DNA of 64,000 nt from NCBI RefSeq assembly GCF_024347395.1, contig NZ_AP025474.1:30063-94062 (forward strand). Direction: 5' to 3'. The notes beneath the pieces were generated by a model. The model saw nothing but the letters and a program-made list of their open reading frames with translations, was not told the DNA's origin and did no database searches. This DNA is from Vibrio cortegadensis. GTDB taxonomy: Bacteria; Pseudomonadota; Gammaproteobacteria; Enterobacterales; Vibrionaceae. Positions 1 through 8,797 of the stretch are shown piece by piece; position 1 is the stretch's first letter; each line of letters starts with the position of its first letter. Position numbers and translations under genes: made by a program.

Positions 1-815
1 ATTTAGCCATCACGACAGCACTAATGGTGAAACGAGTTTTTTCTATGCCGCTGAGAGCGCTGCAAGGATTTATCGACTCGATATTTAGCCCATGTACCGT
101 TAAGTTGTCCGCATTACACCTGCATCAGCCGTAGAGCCAAGCAAGTTGAGGTCTCATTTAAGACTAAAACGAGAGGAGCGATACAGCACCTAGCCATTGA
201 TGCAACTGGCCTTAAGGTTTATGGCGAAGGTGAATGGAAAGTCAAAAAACACGGGACGGATGGCAGGCGCAGAGTCTGGCGAAAGCTACATATTGCCGTC
301 GATACAAGCACTCATGAAATTATTGCAGCCGAGCTAAGTTTATCGACGGTTACGGATGGGGAAGTTCTCCCGAACTTACTGAAACAAACACGCCGCAGTA
401 TCCTTGAGGTATCTGGTGATGGGGCTTACGACACGAGAGCGTGTCATGCTGCTATTAAGATTAAGGGAGCCATTGCTCTTATTCCCCCAAGAGAGGGGGC
501 AGCCTTCTGGGAGCGTGGTCACCCTCGCAATCTCGCCGTGGGTTGTCAGAAGTTATACGGCTCGAATAAGTATTGGAAAAAGCGGTATGGATACCATAAA
601 CGTTCATTGTCAGAAACAGCGATGTATCGAGTTAAACAGTTGCTAGGAGGACGGTTGAGCTTAAGAAATTACAATGCACAAGTGGGTGAAACTTACGCGA
701 TGATAAAAGCGTTGAATAAGCTCACTAGGCTAGGTATGCCTGAAACTTGTCGTATTGACTAAAAAGCATGCAAAACGGGCGGCTCTGTCTCTAAACTGAA
801 TTACGCAACAAAGCC
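1..815 (+). mobile_element. IS5-family insertion sequence, right part only (left end outside window)
   Basis: The transposase reading runs to 762 and is followed by a terminal sequence ending in TTACGCAACAAAGCC at 801-815. The same end recurs at 37129-37143 next to a second transposase scrap, so this is the right terminal repeat of one IS type. The left end lies before base 1. No target-site duplication can be checked because only one end is visible. The element is probably inactive because its transposase is frameshifted. Confidence 0.85.
3..762 (+). pseudogene. IS5-family transposase, N-terminus cut by window edge, frameshifted
   Basis: This is a DDE transposase of the IS5/IS903 type. The first part (LMVKRVFSMPLRALQGFIDS) reads in frame 3. 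From about base 88 the protein continues in frame 1 with HVPLSCPHYT, then AIDATGLKVYGEGEW, KLHIAVD, SGDGAYDTRACHAA and a C-terminal YRVKQLLGGRLSLRNYN, ending at a stop at 760-762. The switch between frames near 82-90 (SIF to LAHVPLS) indicates a single-base indel. The catalytic Asp in AIDATG and Asp in SGDGAYD are visible. The frame-1 part has no ATG before the junction. A programmed frameshift is known in some IS5 subgroups, but no clear slippery heptamer is seen here, so I call it a pseudogene. Confidence 0.8.
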
Positions 816-862
816 ATTACAGTGCTACCTTTACTAAGGTGGTTTGTTGATATTTGTACTCT

Positions 863-2014
863 TCAATCTTGCAGTAATAAATTAGGACTTTGGTCATTGT
901 TCAACCCCCTCAGATAGCGCAACACCATTTCATTACTCTTCCAGTCACCAAGTTGGATCAATTGGGTTAAGGTTAATCCCGCCGCATAGCCATCTTGTAG
1001 CGCGCCGACTCGACTTGAGTGCCCACTCCACACTTCACGATGCGCGCCATCTTGTGTGACAATGTCACCTTTGGCAAGAAGCGTTTTATGTGCCCGTTGA
1101 TAAATGCGATCCACGGTCATGCCTGACATGGGGGTTTGGCGATAACCCGCCGGTCGACGTCCTGTTGGCGTCAACCAGCAGAAAATGAAGTCATCCTCTT
1201 CAAGCCCTTGGCAATAATGGGCTAAATACCGCTTCACAATTGTGGAAAACTGACGGGTGAGTCGTTTCGGCTCTGGGCTGATGGTCGTTTTTGATGTCAC
1301 CCGTTCAATGTTAATATCCCCATTATCGAGTATTTTAACGTGTTTTTTGCGGATCTTACCAATTTCGCCTTCACGAAGTAACGTGCCGTACGCTAATGTA
1401 AGCAAGGTAAGATCTCGGTAAGGAAGTGGGACTTTGTCATTGCCCCACAGGCTCATTAATTTATCTAAATGAGCCCGACGAAAAGGTTTGGCTTGCAGTT
1501 CGATAACCTGAGTGCCGGTGAGTTCCATTTCATCTTTTGCTAATGATTTAAAAAAATGTTGGAGGCTTGGATCTTTGGTGATGTCCTCTATGCCCATCAT
1601 TTTATGAAAAAGGCTGAGTTGCGCTCGATATTGTTTTAGAGTGTTGATTTTTATTTGTTTCTCGAGTTTTAATGCTTTAAACCAAGTCAACAAGAGCGGC
1701 GCGTGAATAGGGAAGGAGTAAAGGTCGCCTACTTTACAATGCTCATCCCACTTCCTGATCACAAAAGCCAGCATTTTCAGTGTATTGGTACTTAACCCTC
1801 CCCGGTTTTCTTCAAAGGCCTTCAGGTGTTTGAGCGCGATAGGGAGCATGTCCCAGTCAGGTGAAAAGCTGTCGGTGAGATCGGGGAAGTTGAGTTTAAA
1901 GCGACTGAGTTGATGTTGCTGTTCTTGCCACTGATTGAGCACATCTTGCTGAGATTTCAAATGTGACAGCGTCACTTGATTTTTCTTGTTGTGTGACTTG
2001 GTTAGCGTGCTCAT
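863..2014 (-). CDS. Cre-like tyrosine site-specific recombinase
   Basis: A 383-residue tyrosine recombinase. The C-terminal catalytic domain strongly resembles P1 Cre: AYGTLLREGEIGKIR (first catalytic Arg and Glu), SKTTISPEP around the active-site Lys, WSGHSSRVGALQDGYAAG (His and second Arg), QLGDWKSNEMVLRYLRG (Trp and nucleophile Tyr) and a C-terminal helix ending NLLLQD. An N-terminal SAM-like core-binding domain covers about residues 40-170. Cre is 343 residues, so this protein has about 40 extra residues at its N-terminus. Cre-type enzymes resolve plasmid dimers or circularise phage genomes without accessory factors. A perfect inverted repeat with lox geometry sits 16 bp before the start codon, which may be its recombination site or its operator. 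All catalytic residues appear present, so it is probably active. Confidence 0.9.
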   Translation of the reverse strand: MSTLTKSHNKKNQVTLSHLKSQQDVLNQWQEQQHQLSRFKLNFPDLTDSFSPDWDMLPIALKHLKAFEENRGGLSTNTLKMLAFVIRKWDEHCKVGDLYSFPIHAPLLLTWFKALKLEKQIKINTLKQYRAQLSLFHKMMGIEDITKDPSLQHFFKSLAKDEMELTGTQVIELQAKPFRRAHLDKLMSLWGNDKVPLPYRDLTLLTLAYGTLLREGEIGKIRKKHVKILDNGDINIERVTSKTTISPEPKRLTRQFSTIVKRYLAHYCQGLEEDDFIFCWLTPTGRRPAGYRQTPMSGMTVDRIYQRAHKTLLAKGDIVTQDGAHREVWSGHSSRVGALQDGYAAGLTLTQLIQLGDWKSNEMVLRYLRGLNNDQSPNLLLQD

Positions 2015-2029
2015 CTTGGGCTCTCTATC

Positions 2030-2069
2030 TCAACAGTGTGATATAACTGTAATTATATCACACTGTTGA
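2030..2069. promoter_or_regulatory. lox-like perfect inverted repeat before the Cre-like gene
   Basis: Two perfectly complementary 17-bp arms flank 6 bp. Read as a lox site, the 34-bp core 2033-2066 has a 13-bp arm ACAGTGTGATATA, an asymmetric 8-bp spacer ACTGTAAT and the mirrored arm. P1 loxP has the same 13-8-13 layout, and its arms also end in TATA next to the spacer. The repeat starts 16 bp before the recombinase ATG, so it could instead, or also, be an autoregulatory operator. No second copy was noticed in the window. Confidence 0.65.
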
Positions 2070-2310
2070 CGGATTTAAACTTAGACTTACACAACCCAAA
2101 GGCTATAACGATGTATTCAAGACCTATGATCTATTTCCTGAATTATATGTACATAATGTTCATTGTAAATAATGTCATTCGTAACTAACTTATGGACAGA
2201 AATGGCTTAGAGTTGATGCTCCAAGCCATGCAGTTCGGATAAGCTGAGTTTGGTCAAAATCTAGCTCACAAAAGCCCATCTATACTATAAAAGAAGAAAT
2301 AGTTATATCT

Positions 2311-2409
2311 TTACGAAATGCAGCATCGTTTGTATTTTTTTCCACTTCCACTTCCACTTCCACTTCCACAAGGACAAGGATGATTTCTCCCTATTTTTCT
2401 TGTGCTGTT
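2311..2409 (-). pseudogene. SEC-C zinc-binding motif remnant
   Basis: On the minus strand this short open stretch reads KIGRNHPCPCGSGSGSGSG, then KKYKRCC and a stop at 2311-2313. That is the classic SecA/SEC-C C-terminal zinc motif CPCGSGKKYKxCC with three extra Ser-Gly units. The extra units come from a hexamer repeat (CCACTT on the plus strand, 2342-2370). An in-frame stop lies just upstream at 2410-2412 and no start codon is available, so only the tail of a former gene remains. Confidence 0.6.
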
Positions 2410-2677
2410 TTACGCTGAGAACCAAAAGAAAGCTGATCAAGATTTTTTACACGATACCTAGGTGAAAGTGGAGGTAGGTTTGCCACTTATTTATCCATAT
2501 CATCAGATTGACACCACTCTCTTTCATGATAAGTCGAAACCTTAGCCTCTCTCTTTTAGGGCTGAAACAGCAGTTAATCAGTTATCTGAGATCCAAAACC
2601 TTAGAATTCATGACTAGAACCTCGCTATTGTGTCTACTCCACGGTTAGACGAACAAATATACGTAGGAACGCAATAT

Positions 2678-3160
2678 TTACCACTTTTTATCAAGGTCTT
2701 CTGCATACAGCAGTATTGCTCTTTGGTATTCTTTTATTGACTGATTATCAGTTGTCGATACCAACAAATTAAGAAGCAAAGCGGTTGCCTCCTTATGTCT
2801 ACCTAAGTTATATAAACACATCGCATAAAAAGGCTGAGCTTCTAAATTACTTGGGAACTCGGTAATCGTTTGTTGAAAGTAATCCAGCGCATCTCCATAA
2901 CAACCGAGGCTTCTGTAAGTGCTCGCTAAACCAAACAAAGCATCAAATCGCTCGTTAGGTGAAAGCAGCCCCTTTAATGCTAACCGATAGTGCTCTACAG
3001 CTTGTTGTTCTTTACCTTCGTTATCGTAGGACCAAGCAATATTCAAATGCGCGGAAGGCGCATAGGAGGAATTCGCTAACACCGTGCGTAATAACTGACG
3101 AGACTCTTTATAGCTCCCTTTTTTTCTCAGCAAGATAGCTTCATTTATTCTTGTTCTCAT
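2678..3160 (-). CDS. Tetratricopeptide-repeat protein
   Basis: About 160 residues made largely of TPR helices. Units are visible at SYAPSAHLNIAWSYDNEGKE with QQAVEHYRLAL, at RFDALFGLASTYRSLGCYGD with ALDYFQQTI, and at LEAQPFYAMCLYNLGRHKE with ATALLLNLL. No signal peptide or membrane segment is seen, so it is probably a cytoplasmic protein-protein interaction module. I start it at the ATG at 3160 because GGGAGG stands about 9 bases before it; the upstream in-frame ATG at 3178 precedes that SD sequence. No partner gene is obvious: the next gene is divergent and of unknown function, and the Cre-like gene is separated by gene remnants. The exact function is unknown. Confidence 0.8.
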   Translation of the reverse strand: MRTRINEAILLRKKGSYKESRQLLRTVLANSSYAPSAHLNIAWSYDNEGKEQQAVEHYRLALKGLLSPNERFDALFGLASTYRSLGCYGDALDYFQQTITEFPSNLEAQPFYAMCLYNLGRHKEATALLLNLLVSTTDNQSIKEYQRAILLYAEDLDKKW

Positions 3161-3256
3161 ACGTGTGTTACCTCCCATTAACTATGCTACAGTTTCAAGA
3201 ATTCTGTCCGTCTTATATTAATTTAGGCACTAACTAACCCAAAGAGTAACAAGGTT

Positions 3257-3628
3257 ATGTACATTAGATTTATCGCTAGCAATAATGAAGAAAAACAGTT
3301 GCAGAATACTCATGGCATCATTACACAGGCGAGATTAATGCTCGAGGAAGATCTAATACTCCATGAATATCATAGAGAACATATCGAACAAATATTTTCT
3401 CAACTCAATTCCTCTTTACCTTGCCCACCATTTGAAGAAAAATCATGGCCACGAAATGCAATTTCTTGGTTTTTAGACTCTAGTACCCAATACATATCGA
3501 TCATGTACGAGTTAAAGTACATATTAGAAGAATATGATACCAATGTCTCAGTATTACAATATTCGGATATAGGTACGATTTTATATAGAGATGATTTTCA
3601 AGCGGTGGCTAGGTCTAGCTTACTATAG
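3257..3628 (+). CDS. Hypothetical protein, 123 residues
   Basis: A soluble-looking protein with no recognised family. It begins MYIRFIASNNEEKQLQNTHG, followed by an acidic helical stretch (ARLMLEEDLILHEYHREHIE) and a C-terminal segment with EKSWPRNAISWFL and MYELKYILEEYD. No signal peptide or transmembrane helix is visible. An AAGG lies very close to the ATG, giving only modest start support. It is divergent from the TPR gene with about 96 bp between them. The composition looks like a real cytosolic protein rather than a shadow frame. Confidence 0.6.
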   Translation: MYIRFIASNNEEKQLQNTHGIITQARLMLEEDLILHEYHREHIEQIFSQLNSSLPCPPFEEKSWPRNAISWFLDSSTQYISIMYELKYILEEYDTNVSVLQYSDIGTILYRDDFQAVARSSLL

Positions 3629-3677
3629 CCCCAATATTCAGATCTATAATGACGTTAATTATTGCGATGCGCATACG

Positions 3678-4265
3678 TTAAAATGAGAACTGCAACCCAA
3701 GCTCATAGCTCACTTCCGCTTTCTCACGCTCTGCATATTCTAAATTTGCGACTAAGCCAGACACTGAGCCGAATTGAAAGACGTTATTCCACTTGAACTC
3801 ATCTCTTGCTAGATCTAAGAAATCATGCTGATAGGAAACTCCCATCTGCCAATGATTAGCTATTTGTTTTCTAACCATCGCTTGACAGTATGTTCCATGC
3901 TCGGAATATGGTGAACTGTAATCACTATCAGCACGATAGTTTACTGCGCCACAGGATAAAGAACTTGCCATTACCCCTCCCAAACGCCCAATGAGTCCTC
4001 CGCCGGCTTACCAACTATCTACCTCCGAACTAAATCGAGTGAGAAAATCTGCTTTTCCTTCGATGAATACGTAATCGAAAACTTGAGCGCTGACATCTAA
4101 GTATAACCCTCCCATCGTCTTACTCTCTGTATTGTCATACTTATCGTTAAGGTAAGGTTTTAACGCCCCCGACTTAAAACTAGCTCCTTGTATAGCCAAA
4201 TCCTATGTGCGAAAAATTATCAACGATCTCACTTGATGCAAAGCTTGAACATGAAACTATGCGAT
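3678..4265 (-). pseudogene. Outer-membrane beta-barrel (porin-like) protein, broken
   Basis: Two pieces in the same minus frame are split by one in-frame TAA at 4008-4010. Reading through gives EVDSW, stop, AGGGLIGRLGGVMASSLSCG. The C-terminal piece ends AEVSYELGLQFSF, an aromatic-terminated beta-strand signature of outer-membrane barrels, and earlier strands such as GLYLDVSAQVFDYVFIEGKA alternate as barrels do. The likely N-terminus (FASSEIVDNFSHIGFGYTR) lies in another frame at about 4202-4265, so there is also a frameshift near 4200. The combination of nonsense and frameshift mutations makes this a decayed gene. Confidence 0.65.
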
Positions 4266-4298
4266 GCGTTCACATTTCCGTCGCTGTCTTAAGCATGT

Positions 4299-4964
4299 TT
4301 AAATTCCAGTGCCAATCCTATCTAGGCAGTCATACCACTTTAAAACATGGTTAGTCAGCATTTCCTCTGTGAAAGCGTTACTCGTAGACAGCAGCCACTT
4401 CAACGTTCCATAGACGATATAGTCTGAATACATGGGCGCATCGCCCGATAAATATCGTGTCTTAGCTAAATAAGATTCCAGTACTCTCATTTTTTTGAGT
4501 AAATCGGCCTTTGCTAAATCTTGGTTGTTGTTTTGTACATTTTCCAAGCTGTCCTGAAAGTGTTTCTCTCTAGAGGAACGAAAGTATTCTTTATCTCGAT
4601 CTTTAAGCTTGCAGTAAATGTCGAAGATGGCAATTTTGGCAATGTCCGAATGTAATGATGCTGCCCACTCATGGAAAAAAAGTGCCATTAAACGCCCTTT
4701 TTTACCGCCAAATAATGAGGGTAATTCAGGGTAGTGAGCCTCAAGATAATCAGCGATGTTAAACGAATCAGAGAGTACCGTTTCACCATCTTTGATGGCG
4801 GGGAGTGTAGAAAATTGCCCCTTAAACTTAGCCTGAAGGTCGACAAAAGATAGGTCAGTGGTATCAAACGCTATATTTTTGTGTATCAAGCACATTTTCG
4901 TTCGCCAACAATAAGGACTGAATTTTAAGCCATCGTCCCCACACAGTTCGTAAAAAGTGATCAT
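4299..4964 (-). CDS. Glutathione S-transferase family protein
   Basis: 221 residues. The N-terminal thioredoxin-fold domain (MITFYELCGDDGLKFSPYCW, then RTKMCLIHKNI) carries the glutathione-binding segments TLPAIKDGETVLSDSFNIA with its cis-Pro loop and SDSFNIADYLE. An all-helical C-terminal domain follows, with LSGDAPMYSDYIVYG as the N-capping motif. The start at 4964 has GGAG about 10 bases upstream; the longer reading to 5027 lacks support. It lies downstream of a LysE-type exporter and an SgrR-like regulator on the same strand with short gaps, so the three may be cotranscribed. The natural substrate cannot be inferred. Confidence 0.85.
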   Translation of the reverse strand: MITFYELCGDDGLKFSPYCWRTKMCLIHKNIAFDTTDLSFVDLQAKFKGQFSTLPAIKDGETVLSDSFNIADYLEAHYPELPSLFGGKKGRLMALFFHEWAASLHSDIAKIAIFDIYCKLKDRDKEYFRSSREKHFQDSLENVQNNNQDLAKADLLKKMRVLESYLAKTRYLSGDAPMYSDYIVYGTLKWLLSTSNAFTEEMLTNHVLKWYDCLDRIGTGI

Positions 4965-5052
4965 AAGTGTCTTACTCCGAGAGTTGCTAAATAGGTGTAA
5001 TGGTTGTGCTGGGCACAGTGTGTTCAATCTTGAACGCGGTTCTCAGTCGAGA

Positions 5053-5679
5053 TTAAGTGGGTTCTTTAACTGCTAGAATACCTGCGGCTCCGAGCAGTAA
5101 AGCACCACTTCCTCTGGTCACAGTGTTAAGAGATAGTCTGCTCGCATTAACAATGCGCCTGGCCGAAAATGCATAAAACATTACTAAGCTGAAATCAAGA
5201 AATGCCATGGTTGGGCACATCACCATCAGTTGAGGTAACACTGGCAAGTCAGGGTTGATGAATTGCGGAAAAAAAGCAGAGAAGAATATGATGGCTTTGG
5301 GATTACCAGCGGCGACTAAAAAGCCAGAATAGAACAACTTTTTGTTCGAGGCCTGCAAATCCGAGTCGTTGAGGTCTAAGCGCTCAACTTGTTTGGGTTT
5401 AACGAGGAGCATTTTTAGCCCCATGTAAACCAAGGTCATGACACCAAAGACTTTAATGACAGTAAATGCCATTACCGAACTCGCAAGGATGACTCCTAAA
5501 CCCAAGGCAACTAACACCATTTGAATAAAGTTAGCAGAGATATCCCCAAGGGCGGTATATAACACACGTTTATGACCATATCTCAGTGCATGTGCAATAC
5601 CTAAAAATATGCTAGGCCCCGGTGTTGCGGTAAGAATGAGGGAGGCTGCGACAAAACTGAGCCAAACGTTAAAATCCAT
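5053..5679 (-). CDS. LysE/RhtB-family amino acid exporter
   Basis: 208 residues with about six hydrophobic helices, the standard size for the family. The signature ATPGPSIFLGIAHALRYGHK follows the first helix. The segment SGFLVAAGNPKAIIFFSAFF matches the conserved GNPKAxxFF block. It is an inner-membrane exporter of amino acids or derivatives such as homoserine or threonine; the substrate cannot be told. It is 68 bp downstream of the SgrR-like regulator and 88 bp before the GST start, all on the minus strand, so regulator, exporter and GST may form one unit. Confidence 0.9.
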   Translation of the reverse strand: MDFNVWLSFVAASLILTATPGPSIFLGIAHALRYGHKRVLYTALGDISANFIQMVLVALGLGVILASSVMAFTVIKVFGVMTLVYMGLKMLLVKPKQVERLDLNDSDLQASNKKLFYSGFLVAAGNPKAIIFFSAFFPQFINPDLPVLPQLMVMCPTMAFLDFSLVMFYAFSARRIVNASRLSLNTVTRGSGALLLGAAGILAVKEPT

Positions 5680-5747
5680 TTTCTATCCTTAATTATCCGT
5701 TAAACACTGCAAACAAAATTGCCACTCAAACACTACCATACCAGCGA

Positions 5748-7403
5748 TTACTCCAACCACATATTCACCAGAGACATGACACCCATATTGTTTGTTTCTG
5801 TGCCATACAAATTGTCCGCTCGAGTGACGGTGAAATGATTGCGCCAGAGAGGGCAATAATAATAGTTCTGAATAAGCCAATCCTCCGCTCGATACAGCTT
5901 GTGCAGAAATTCCTCACTGTCGTTACTTTCCTGCATGAGCATATCAATAAAGGTTAATAGGCTTTGTTTTCCACGTTCAGGCAAACATAGGCTAAACACA
6001 TTGCCGCAAAGTAGCCATTCGTAATACTGGAACGTCAGGTCGTCGCCAAATACGTAACAGTCGTAAGAGACATCAACAGCCACATCTTGAGACTGTCCTT
6101 GAAGATATACCTGCCAAATAACCCCTTTTTGAGACAACGCATCAAGCAAAGGTTGCAACTCCCTCATATGACTGTCTACCACTTCAATGACCACCGGGCG
6201 AGCCGGCAGTTTCATGTCGTGATTGAACAAGTGAAATCCCTTGTCTTGATGGCAATCCATCACGCTGTTCGCTGATCTTTTTGGGCCATCAAGCGTAAAA
6301 CGTCGACTATGATGAACAAGCCAGGCTCTTTCTTGAGCGGACAAGGCGTTTGCATGATGATGAAACTGAAAAACAGTACACCCACTGCGATCGACTTTTT
6401 GTGGCTGAGCTGGTTGAGATTCGCAATAGAGCAGTTCTGCCACGTGCATAGGCGTTTGAGGTTGTGCATCGCTACACCAAAACTCTACTCGTTCAATATG
6501 GCCACCAAAGCCAAAATAGTGGTTGTTACGAACCAAACTCCAATACTGTTTTTCCAGACTTTCGGCCCGATATGCTCCACACCCGATAGGTTTTGATGCC
6601 TGATAATCAAAAATCGCACTGTGAGAATCGGCTAATAAATGAAGCAAAACTGGGTCAGATTGACGCATAGAGAAAATGACCCACTGTTTATCTATGTCAA
6701 TCCGCTCGACATGGCGAAATAAAATTTGATATGGGTGAGGCGTGTTGAGACGCATCTCGATATTTTTTTTGACCAGCTCCGGTGTCAGCGCTTCTCCATT
6801 GTGCATCATTATGTCAGTGCGAATGCGAAGACGGATTTGTTTGTCGCTGAAATGAAATTGGTGTGCGATGTGAGGCACAATATCATTTTGAATGGGGTCA
6901 TAGCGCACTAAGGTATCGAACACGCTTTCGATCAATAAAATAGAACGAGCGGACTGTGCCAAATGTGGATGCCATTCAGGCAGCATATATGGCACTAAAT
7001 ACATTAAAGTGTTCTGCTTTTTCAGTTCCTGTTGTGCGTCCCCTAACCAGAGAGGTATGTGATCTTGAAACAGGTGGACTTCGCCAAATTGAGTGGCTAG
7101 CCGAAATGCCTGATTCATTCTGCCAGACCGAGCCATTTGCTCTAACTGAGTCAGCAGTGAGGCCTCAAAACTTTTGAGTAGTGTCAGTTTAGAACGATGG
7201 CCACGTCCCTGGCCCGCAGCCCAATGGATAAGCCCAAAACTCTCAAAGGCAGCCATTAGCTTACTCACGTACCTTTCTGAACAGACCAGAATTTCGGCAA
7301 GGGTGACGATATCGACATCATAAGTTTCATTGCGAAAAAAATGTTTCTCGAGTTGCTTTAAGCGTTGTAGATGACTCGTAGACAACGACTGAGAACCTAC
7401 CAT
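5748..7403 (-). CDS. SgrR-family transcriptional regulator
   Basis: 551 residues, the same length as E. coli SgrR. The N-terminal winged helix-turn-helix (about 1-110) includes TLAEILVCSERYVSKLMAAF and GQGRGHRSKLTL. The C-terminal part resembles family 5 solute-binding proteins (SBP_bac_5), with ESVFDTLVRYDP, LTPELVKKNIEMRL and GAYRAESLEKQYW. Such proteins are cytoplasmic DNA-binding regulators that sense small molecules through the binding-protein fold. GAGGTTGAC directly before the ATG supports the start. In E. coli SgrR controls the sugar-phosphate-stress RNA SgrS. I see no sgrS-like RNA beside it here, so it is probably a paralogue controlling the adjacent lysE-like and gst genes. Confidence 0.85.
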   Translation of the reverse strand: MVGSQSLSTSHLQRLKQLEKHFFRNETYDVDIVTLAEILVCSERYVSKLMAAFESFGLIHWAAGQGRGHRSKLTLLKSFEASLLTQLEQMARSGRMNQAFRLATQFGEVHLFQDHIPLWLGDAQQELKKQNTLMYLVPYMLPEWHPHLAQSARSILLIESVFDTLVRYDPIQNDIVPHIAHQFHFSDKQIRLRIRTDIMMHNGEALTPELVKKNIEMRLNTPHPYQILFRHVERIDIDKQWVIFSMRQSDPVLLHLLADSHSAIFDYQASKPIGCGAYRAESLEKQYWSLVRNNHYFGFGGHIERVEFWCSDAQPQTPMHVAELLYCESQPAQPQKVDRSGCTVFQFHHHANALSAQERAWLVHHSRRFTLDGPKRSANSVMDCHQDKGFHLFNHDMKLPARPVVIEVVDSHMRELQPLLDALSQKGVIWQVYLQGQSQDVAVDVSYDCYVFGDDLTFQYYEWLLCGNVFSLCLPERGKQSLLTFIDMLMQESNDSEEFLHKLYRAEDWLIQNYYYCPLWRNHFTVTRADNLYGTETNNMGVMSLVNMWLE

Positions 7404-7828
7404 GTCAACCTCAAAAATATGTTCATTAGATACGACGGCTCACTCTGACACTTGACGAAATAACGTAAAATTGTTCTTTTTGTCATCTCAGAGTCCGAGT
7501 TTAATATAGGTGGACGAGCTGACCAACTAAGAAGCCCACCAAGAAAACTATACCAGATAAACGCGGACGGCTTTGAGTTTGTATCACTGTCATCGTTTGA
7601 GGTTGTTCTGGTAAGTACTGTTTCGCATTTAAAGTATAGAAGGTGTAATCTAATGGATTCATGGTTCACTCACACAGCAGGGGATCATCATGTCGCTATT
7701 ATCAGTGAATAAACCCGAAGTAATAACGTTCGCTTTACTGTGAATAGTTCATCTTTTAATTAATAAAGGAAGGCTCTATTTTTCATCTGCCACCAAACCA
7801 ACTAATTCAATAAACACGTAGAGGTAGA
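7404..7828. other. Intergenic stretch, no gene seen
   Basis: About 425 bp between the SgrR-like gene and the IS110 remnant. A 90-residue minus-strand frame here has no family resemblance or SD support and I do not regard it as a gene. No clear hairpin was found. Confidence 0.4.
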
Positions 7829-8627
7829 TCAATCCCAGTCACATTCAATATTAGCAATCGACACTACATCTTCATCAGAGCAAACGTAGGTAGGCTTGCC
7901 AACATGGGGCTCAAAGGTTACGTAACCCGCTTTGTTCCTACCAAATCTCCTGACTCTGTTCATCGTGCGTAAGTATTGGGTACGTGAACGTACTACTCTA
8001 ATGAACAGTATTCGAGCGTTACTGTCTAAATTCGGTCTCATTATTACGGGCGGACGATTTTCTTTAATGAAACCAGTTCCCCTCACGCTGGAAGATGCTG
8101 AAAACGAACTTCCACACTTAGATCGAACTGTTATTGCTGACGCGTACTATCACCTTGAACAACTTAACTAACGTATTGCGGATACCGAGCAAGTCTTCGA
8201 TGCCTTTTCAAAGGTCAGTGATAATGTTCTACAGATCATGAAGCTCAGAGGAATTAGCCCACAAACAGCAACGGCTATTCTGGCCTCTATTGGCAACGGC
8301 TCTCAGTTTGTGAAAAACAGAGATTTTTCCGCTTGGCTAGGGTTAGTTTCGACGCAGTATTCAACCGGCGGCAAACCCAGATTGGGCAGGGTTACCAGAC
8401 ACGAAGACTAGTATCTACACACCTTACTCGGCTATAGTGCTAGAACGGTCATTGCTAATCTAGTTGATAAACAAGACAGGATCAGTCAGTGGTGTCGAGG
8501 TGTGTTGGAACGACGAGGAATGAACCGAGTTATTGTCGCTCTTGCAGCAAAGAATGCTCGAACTATCTGGTCGCTATTACACACCCAAACGGAGCAAAAT
8601 TTAAGTTATATGGATTACAATTTCTAG
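7829..8627 (+). mobile_element. IS110-family transposase remnant
   Basis: The reading from about 7932 gives VRERTTLMNSIRALLSKFGL, then after an in-frame TAA (8169-8171) MKLRGISPQTATAILASIGN and DFSAWLGLVSTQYSTGGKPR, then after an in-frame TAG (8409-8411) YLHTLLGYSARTVIANLVDK and a C-terminal MNRVIVALAAKNARTIWSLL, ending at 8627. This is the Transposase_20 part of IS110 enzymes. The N-terminal DEDD catalytic half is missing or unreadable; FVPTKSPDSVHRA in another frame near 7940 suggests a further frameshift. Two nonsense codons and a lost catalytic domain make it dead. No terminal repeats were identified. Confidence 0.8.
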
Positions 8628-8797
8628 GCGAGAAAGTCTGCGTTTGAATGCGCCACAGACAACGAGTTAACTTGTTTTTGGACAAAAACGTGCTAACCGC
8701 TTTGCTAAATTAGCAATTCTCGAATAACTATATGGATGGTGAGTAACCTAACTCAGAATCCAAAACTGCTAGGTACGGAGCAGTTTACAGGTTTCAG

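Noticed and set aside
7397..7669. 90-residue minus-strand frame upstream of the SgrR-like gene
   Set aside because: No SD, composition like non-coding DNA, overlaps the SgrR start.
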